This document shows, piece by piece, positions 59,434 to 64,000 of a stretch of DNA of 64,000 nt. Made by a program: the position numbers and the translations under genes. Source of the stretch: Campylobacter concisus (GTDB taxonomy: Bacteria > Campylobacterota > Campylobacteria > Campylobacterales > Campylobacteraceae); the NCBI RefSeq assembly GCF_015229955.1, contig NZ_JAAKYZ010000003.1, positions 119,875-183,874 of the forward strand. Reading direction: 5' to 3'. The notes under the pieces were generated by a model, which saw only the letters and a program-made list of their open reading frames with translations, was not told where the DNA came from and did not search any database. How positions within the stretch are numbered: position 1 is the stretch's first letter; each line of letters opens with the position of its first letter.

Positions 59434-60654
59434 TTATTTTACCAACTTATCCAAATAATCTGCCCACCATTGCATCAAAGTTTTCATATCTGCTAAATTT
59501 TGAGCTCTATTGTAAGCTTCTCTTACTTTATCCTTGTCTTTGTGTGCAAGGCATCGTTCTATGATGTCAGCATGGCAGCCATGCTCATTTCTTTTTTCGT
59601 TGGCCATAGTTGAAAACATCGCACGAAAGCCATGAGAAACGATCTCGTCTTTGCTGTAGCCCATGCGTCTTAGTGCCGCATTTAACGTATTTTCACTCAT
59701 TGGACGGCTTTTGGATAGTGTGCTGGGGAAAAGATACCCTTCAGTGCTTCCGCAAATTTTGGTATAGTCTTTCAACAAATTTACGACTTGATCAGCTAGT
59801 GGTAGTCTAAATGCCTCTTTCATTTTCATTTTATCTGCTTTTACCGTCCAAATTTTAGCGGATAGATCAAACTCATCCCACTTGGCAGCTCTGACATTAA
59901 ATGGGCGCATGGCGGTATAGATCGCAAGCTTTAATGCGACTTTTGTTTTTATGTCGCCATTATATCCATCTACTGACGCGAGTAATGTGCGTATCTCGTT
60001 TTCATCTGTGATAGTAGGGAAATTTTTAGGTTTTGCGGTTTTAAAGGCGTATTTGAAATTTATATCGGCCACGACATTGTGAGCGATTATCTCATAGGTG
60101 ACGGCATATCTAAAAATTTGATTTAGCAAGATAAATACACGCTTGATGGTTTCTAAATTTCCAGCTTTTTCTATGATCTTTAAGATGTCTATTATTTCTA
60201 CTGCTTTTATATTGTCCAATGGACGATCGCCTAAATACGGCGCAATGTGCTTGTTAAAAATCAAATTTTGTTTTTTTAAGTAGTTAGGAGTTATGTTTGC
60301 GGATTTTATATCTAGCCATTTTGCAGCGATATCGTTTAGTGTCGTTTTACTACTCTTTTTACTTACTAGTGGATCAATGCCATCTAGTATCTGAGCGGCC
60401 AACTCTCTGCGTTTTTCTCTGGCGGCTGAGAGACTAAGATCAGGATAATTGCCCAGAGCCATTCGGCGTGTTTTTAATGTAAGAGGACTTTTGTATTCAA
60501 GTGCAAAAAATTTACGACCGCTTGGCTCGATGAAAATAAATAAATTTTGTCCGTCAGATTTTTTATAAACCTTATCTTTGGGTTTTAAGGCTCTTATAGC
60601 TGTGTCCGTCAAGGGAGGGTTAATTTTTGGCATTTTTGTCCTTTTAGTGTCCAC
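59434..60654 (-). CDS. P4-type tyrosine integrase
   Basis: The 406-residue integrase has the N-terminal DUF4102 domain (LTDTAIRALKPKDKVYKKSDGQNL), a core-binding SAM-like domain and a catalytic domain. Catalytic residues seen are Arg in AIYTAMRPFN, the HGFR box, His in CLAHKD and Tyr in VREAYNR. It starts about 210 bases from attR and would recombine at the tmRNA 3' end. Confidence 0.92.
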   Translation of the reverse strand: MDTKRTKMPKINPPLTDTAIRALKPKDKVYKKSDGQNLFIFIEPSGRKFFALEYKSPLTLKTRRMALGNYPDLSLSAAREKRRELAAQILDGIDPLVSKKSSKTTLNDIAAKWLDIKSANITPNYLKKQNLIFNKHIAPYLGDRPLDNIKAVEIIDILKIIEKAGNLETIKRVFILLNQIFRYAVTYEIIAHNVVADINFKYAFKTAKPKNFPTITDENEIRTLLASVDGYNGDIKTKVALKLAIYTAMRPFNVRAAKWDEFDLSAKIWTVKADKMKMKEAFRLPLADQVVNLLKDYTKICGSTEGYLFPSTLSKSRPMSENTLNAALRRMGYSKDEIVSHGFRAMFSTMANEKRNEHGCHADIIERCLAHKDKDKVREAYNRAQNLADMKTLMQWWADYLDKLVK

Positions 60655-60678
60655 AAGCCCCTAAAAATCAAGTAACGA

Positions 60679-60735
60679 TTTTTTACGGATATTTTTTAGC
60701 GGACAATATTTTATCCTTTAAATTATCCGTAAAAA
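60679..60735. repeat. Candidate integrase arm-type sites, right
   Basis: TTTTTTACGGATAT (60679-60692, inverted) and TATCCGTAAAAA (60724-60735) share the word at 24698-24710. They lie between the integrase start and attR. Confidence 0.5.
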
Positions 60736-60864
60736 GTCCTTAAAGGCAATTAAAAAGATTTAAAAATATTGAAAACAATTTAAATAAATAATATATATCA
60801 AAAGTTGTTCTTATCGTATTTCTTGAAAGGTTTTTAAAAAGATTGAAATGAATTAAAAAGTATA

Positions 60865-60882
60865 AAATGGTGGAAGCGAGGG
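60865..60882. other. attR, right prophage attachment repeat
   Basis: The 18-bp repeat is identical to 24619-24636 and covers the last 15 bases of tmRNA including CCA, so integration leaves tmRNA intact. Confidence 0.9.
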
Positions 60883-61226
60883 GGATCGAACCCCTGTCCA
60901 AAAACAAAATGCATACAGCCTCTACACGCTTAGCAAAAGTGAAAATTTCATCTAAAAAGGCTCACTTTCCAAAACCAAAATTTAGACTAAGACTAAAATT
61001 TCAGCTAGCAAGCAGTCACTTTGCGAGCCTACTCTAGCTAAATTGCTTACTTTTGTCCTAGCTAGAATTAGACTAAGCAAGGCTCAACTGAACTTACGCA
61101 GCTTTAGCGTAAGCAGGAGCGAAATTAACGTTGTTTGCGTTTAAATTTAATTTGAGCTTTTTACGCTTTGCTCAAAGCGACGTGCCACCGTACACACTCT
61201 GCTCCTGTCGAAGCCAAGTCGCTCCC
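60868..61226 (-). ncRNA. ssrA: Transfer-messenger RNA (tmRNA)
   Basis: tmRNA rescues stalled ribosomes and tags their products. The 5' end GGGAGCGACTTGGCTTCGAC and the 3' end with GGTTCGAT and terminal CCTCGCTTCCACCA form the tRNA-like domain. The tag frame (61094-61138) reads ANNVNFAPAYAKAA plus stop, one residue different from the C. jejuni tag as I recall it. About 359 nt. The 3' end is the prophage integration site. Confidence 0.95.
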
Positions 61227-61252
61227 AAAAAATAAAATGGTTAGTGAATTAT

Positions 61253-61657
61253 TTAGTTAAGTTTTGTAGGTACATCAATGATTTTTGGCTCAAGAACGCT
61301 AAAATATTCAAAATCGTTCTCGACGTCATCTTTATATTTATTAAACTGATCACTAATAAGCAGCAACCAATCTATAAATTTATCATTTGCTGGACCCTTT
61401 AGGCTTCTTGCCTCTTGAGTTATCTCTTCAGCTAAAGTTGTAAGCTTTAATATCGGATCAAGATGCATGAATCCTGCTGCTGATTTAATATTATGAAAAA
61501 TCCTAGTAAGCTCTAAGATACTATCTTTATATTTATCAGCTCTTCCTAAATTTATTATCAAAGGCTCGAGTAAATCGCACATTAAAGCATAGTGAGATAA
61601 AAATTCTTCAACTATATCATAAGAGTAATCTATTTCAAGCCTTTTTAATATACCCAT
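61253..61657 (-). CDS. Hpt-domain phosphotransfer protein
   Basis: ATG 61657 with AAGGA upstream is preferred over the longer frame. The 134 residues carry the histidine phosphotransfer motif FHNIKSAAGFMHL. Such proteins relay phosphate between kinases and regulators. The partner is not in the window. Confidence 0.75.
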   Translation of the reverse strand: MGILKRLEIDYSYDIVEEFLSHYALMCDLLEPLIINLGRADKYKDSILELTRIFHNIKSAAGFMHLDPILKLTTLAEEITQEARSLKGPANDKFIDWLLLISDQFNKYKDDVENDFEYFSVLEPKIIDVPTKLN

Positions 61658-61743
61658 TTTTATGTCCTTAAGAAATTGGCGTAATTGTAGCAAAAATTTG
61701 ATAAAATTGTTAGCCTTTTAGCTAAAAATCCTTGGAGCTTGCA

Positions 61744-62553
61744 ATGAAAAATGAAAAAAACCAGAAGAAAAAACTAAGCATAAATGATATAAAAAACAAA
61801 AAAGGCATTGAGCCTATTGTAATGATAACTGCCTATGATGCGCTGTTTGCTAAGCTTTTTGATGATTATGCTGATATTATTTTGGTTGGCGATAGCTTAA
61901 ATATGAGTTTTAATATGCAAGAAAGTACGATAAGTGCGGACATGAATACCATGCTTTATCATACAAAGGCCGTTTGTAACGGAGCCAAAAATACTTTTAT
62001 CATGGCTGATATGCCATTTGGTAGCTACACAAATGAAAAGCAAGCGATAAAAAATGCGATGAAATTTTTCAAGCAGACAAATGCCGATGCGGTAAAACTC
62101 GAAGTTGGCATGCACCAAGTAAATTTAGTGAAGCGCCTTTGTGAAGAGGGCATAAACGTTATGGCTCACATTGGCTTAAAGCCTCAGTTTTATAAATTTG
62201 AAGGTGGCTATAAGATAAAAGGCAGAAGCGAGATCGAGGCAAAAGAATTAATTGAAGAGGCTTTGGCGTTTGAGCAAGCTGGAGTGTTTGGTATCTTGCT
62301 TGAGGGTACGATGAGTAGCGTGGCTAGCGAGATAACAAAGCAAGTTCATATACCAGTTATTGGTATCGGATCTGGGGTAAACGTCGATGGACAGGTACTT
62401 GTATGGTCTGATATGCTTGGGTTTTTTGAAGACTTTAAACCAAAATTTGTAAAACACTATCTTGATGGAGCGGATATTGTAAGAAAGAGTGTGCAATCCT
62501 ACGCAAATGATGTAAAAGGCAAAATTTTCCCAAGTGAAGAATTTTGCTACTAG
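61744..62553 (+). CDS. panB: 3-Methyl-2-oxobutanoate hydroxymethyltransferase PanB
   Basis: PanB makes ketopantoate for pantothenate and CoA. Motifs seen are VMITAYDALFAKLF, VGDSLNM, HIGLKPQ and VIGIGSGVNVDGQVLVW. ATG 61744 (GGAG upstream) is preferred over TTG 61732. The 269 residues are standard. Confidence 0.94.
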   Translation: MKNEKNQKKKLSINDIKNKKGIEPIVMITAYDALFAKLFDDYADIILVGDSLNMSFNMQESTISADMNTMLYHTKAVCNGAKNTFIMADMPFGSYTNEKQAIKNAMKFFKQTNADAVKLEVGMHQVNLVKRLCEEGINVMAHIGLKPQFYKFEGGYKIKGRSEIEAKELIEEALAFEQAGVFGILLEGTMSSVASEITKQVHIPVIGIGSGVNVDGQVLVWSDMLGFFEDFKPKFVKHYLDGADIVRKSVQSYANDVKGKIFPSEEFCY

Positions 62554-62590
62554 GATGATTAATATCCGCATTAAATAGAACGTGACAAAA

Positions 62591-63610
62591 TTAAATTTCT
62601 TTATAGCCTTTTATATCAAGACCAAAACCTGCAAGGCTTACAAATTCTTTATTTTTATTTGAGCTTAAAAGCTCAATTTTACTTATGCCAAAATACTTTA
62701 AAATTTGTGCCCCAATGCCATAATCTTTTTGCGAGCTTGTATCGCTTTTATTGCTGTCTAAAAATAGCAACACTCCGCCATTTTTACTTAAAAAATCCAA
62801 TGCCTTTAATAAATTATCAAATTTATCTCCGCTTAAAAGCTCATGGTCTTTGCTTATTTTTTGAAATTTTACATTAGTTTGCGCTTTTATCTCTCCGAAA
62901 ACATAGGCAGCGTGATTTTTATTTTCGTGATCTTTTATGTCATATCTTTTTGCTTCAAAACCACAGATTTTTACACTCTTTGCAGGCGAAACTTCTATTA
63001 AGCTTTCGTGACTAAGTCTGTATTCTACTAATTCAGAAACGCTTATCATATTTAGGTTAAATTTTTTACAGAATTCTTCCAAATAATCACGTCTTGCCAT
63101 TGTGCCATCTTCTTTTACGATCTCACAAATCGCTGCCATTGGGCTAACGCCAGCGAGTTTGCAAAGATCAACTGATCCTTCAGTGTGACCTGTACGAACG
63201 AGGACGCCACCTTTTTTTGCAATAAGCGGAAATATATGCCCAGGCCTTACAAAATTTTCAGGCACTGAATCAATACTAGCAGCAAGTCTAATCGTCATAT
63301 CACGCTCATAAGCACTTACGCCTGTCGTTGCTTCCTTTGCGTCAATTGTGACAGTAAATGCAGTTTCGTGGCTGGATGTATTTTTAAAAACCATTAGTGG
63401 CAAATCAAGTCTTTTTGCGTTTGCTTCATCCATCGCAAGGCAAAGCACACCTTTTGCATGAGTGATCGCAAAATTTACCTTTTGCATATCGCTGCTTGCC
63501 GCTGAAAAGACTAAGTCTCCTTCATTCTCACGGTCCTCGTCATCGACCATAATTACCATTTTGCCATTTTTTATATCTTCAATCGCTTTTAATACATTTT
63601 CAAATGCCAT
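62591..63610 (-). CDS. ribB: 3,4-Dihydroxy-2-butanone-4-phosphate synthase with degenerate RibA-like tail
   Basis: The N-terminal ~200 residues are a full RibB domain of riboflavin synthesis (MVDDEDRENEGDLV, RPGHIFPL, HTEGSVDLCKLAG). The C-terminal ~135 residues resemble GTP cyclohydrolase II in position and fold, but the zinc Cys cluster and catalytic motifs are missing. It probably supplies only RibB activity, with RibA encoded elsewhere. 339 residues. Confidence 0.88.
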   Translation of the reverse strand: MAFENVLKAIEDIKNGKMVIMVDDEDRENEGDLVFSAASSDMQKVNFAITHAKGVLCLAMDEANAKRLDLPLMVFKNTSSHETAFTVTIDAKEATTGVSAYERDMTIRLAASIDSVPENFVRPGHIFPLIAKKGGVLVRTGHTEGSVDLCKLAGVSPMAAICEIVKEDGTMARRDYLEEFCKKFNLNMISVSELVEYRLSHESLIEVSPAKSVKICGFEAKRYDIKDHENKNHAAYVFGEIKAQTNVKFQKISKDHELLSGDKFDNLLKALDFLSKNGGVLLFLDSNKSDTSSQKDYGIGAQILKYFGISKIELLSSNKNKEFVSLAGFGLDIKGYKEI

Positions 63611-63875
63611 AAATTTCCCTTATTAAATTTTTACGATTATATTGATTTTTTGATAACTTAGAGATAAAAATATTAATTTTGATTTGTCTTGTATCAATTA
63701 TTTAGAAATTTTAGAAAAGATTTATTTTTAAATAAATGCGATTTAGTGGCGACAACTTAGGTTTTATTTTTCAATTTATTTTATATGTAAAATTTTAAAA
63801 CATAAATTTTTAATAAAATACACTATTTTTAAGAATTTCAGCAATTAGGGAAAATAAAAGTCAAAGAATAAATGA
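63611..63875. other. Intergenic region before tRNA-Asp
   Basis: About 265 AT-rich bases with no supported gene. It is upstream of ribB on its strand and downstream of the tRNA, so it may hold the ribB promoter. Confidence 0.4.
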
Positions 63876-63952
63876 TGGCGCAGCGGACGGGGCTCGAACC
63901 CGCGACCTCCGCCGTGACAGGGCGGCATTCTAACCAACTGAACTACCGCTGC
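63876..63952 (-). tRNA. tRNA-Asp (GTC)
   Basis: The 77-nt cloverleaf has the acceptor stem GCAGCGG/CCGCTGC, a TTCGAGCC T-loop, the anticodon loop CTGTCAC giving GTC, and an encoded CCA end. Confidence 0.93.
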
Positions 63953-63961
63953 ACCTAAAAA

Positions 63962-64000
63962 TGGTGGTCGCTATAAGACTCGAACTTATGACATCCACCT
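63962..64000 (-). tRNA. 3' part of a second tRNA, probably tRNA-Val
   Basis: The T-arm (ATAAGTTCGAGTCTTAT), the 3' acceptor strand AGCGACC and CCA are visible. The anticodon is outside the window, so the identity rests on the stem sequences only. Confidence 0.6.

Overview
The window looks like the chromosome of an epsilonproteobacterium of the genus Campylobacter, close to C. concisus. It is AT-rich. It carries an frdCAB fumarate reductase of the Wolinella/Campylobacter type, an aspA-dcuA pair, a PsrABC-type polysulfide/thiosulfate reductase, and an ssrA (tmRNA) gene whose tag reads ANNVNFAPAYAKAA. The species is an inference from gene content. The genus is well supported.

Layout. Positions 1-24,600 are host backbone: the 5' part of an Mrr-like restriction gene, frdCAB, lgt, a YigZ-family gene, galU-pgi, a DUF1287 gene, a YbiT-like ABC-F gene, aspA, dcuA, psrABC, a two-component system, ruvB, a DUF1963-like gene, an AI-2E family membrane protein, a HIT protein and a membrane sensor. 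Positions 24,619-60,882 are a complete-looking prophage of about 36 kb integrated at the 3' end of tmRNA. It is bounded by 18-bp direct repeats (24619-24636 and 60865-60882). Beyond it lie the intact tmRNA, an Hpt-domain protein, panB, ribB(A), tRNA-Asp and the 3' part of a second tRNA.

The prophage reads as a short-tailed (podovirus-like) temperate phage. The rightward late genes (24,795-47,076) run: terminase large subunit, an embedded AbiL/RloAB-like ATPase-Toprim defence pair, portal, scaffold-like protein, SU10-type capsid protein, collar fibre, lysis cassette (Rz/Rz1-like spanins, holin-like proteins, GH108 endolysin), then very large polyvalent proteins that are probably ejected with the DNA. 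A leftward HEPN/Abi-like gene follows at 47,150. After a 1.4-kb gene-free stretch comes a leftward early operon (55,551 to 49,075) with a Cro-like regulator, a primase-helicase, a DUF736-like protein with an SSB-type tail and an AlpA-like regulator. A rightward lysogeny/cargo module (55,682-59,256) starts with a CI-like repressor and includes three neighbouring proteins sharing one short Asn/Gln-rich motif, a FliL-like protein and a ParB/Srx-like protein. The integrase ends the element.

Most notable: (i) the motif GGNNQIGxxNTQNN in three consecutive proteins, one of them a membrane protein, resembling RHIM/amyloid-signalling motifs; (ii) inverted arrays of a GTGAGCCAA repeat around an AT-rich core next to the primase-helicase, a candidate phage origin; (iii) a GTTTTTTAGGAAA element with a hairpin over the portal start, duplicated as a decayed portal start beside the integrase with a different but still paired stem; (iv) paired hairpins with compensatory differences inside the coding sequence of the 1330-residue polyvalent protein; (v) a collapsed remnant of a Tad2-like (DUF2829) gene.
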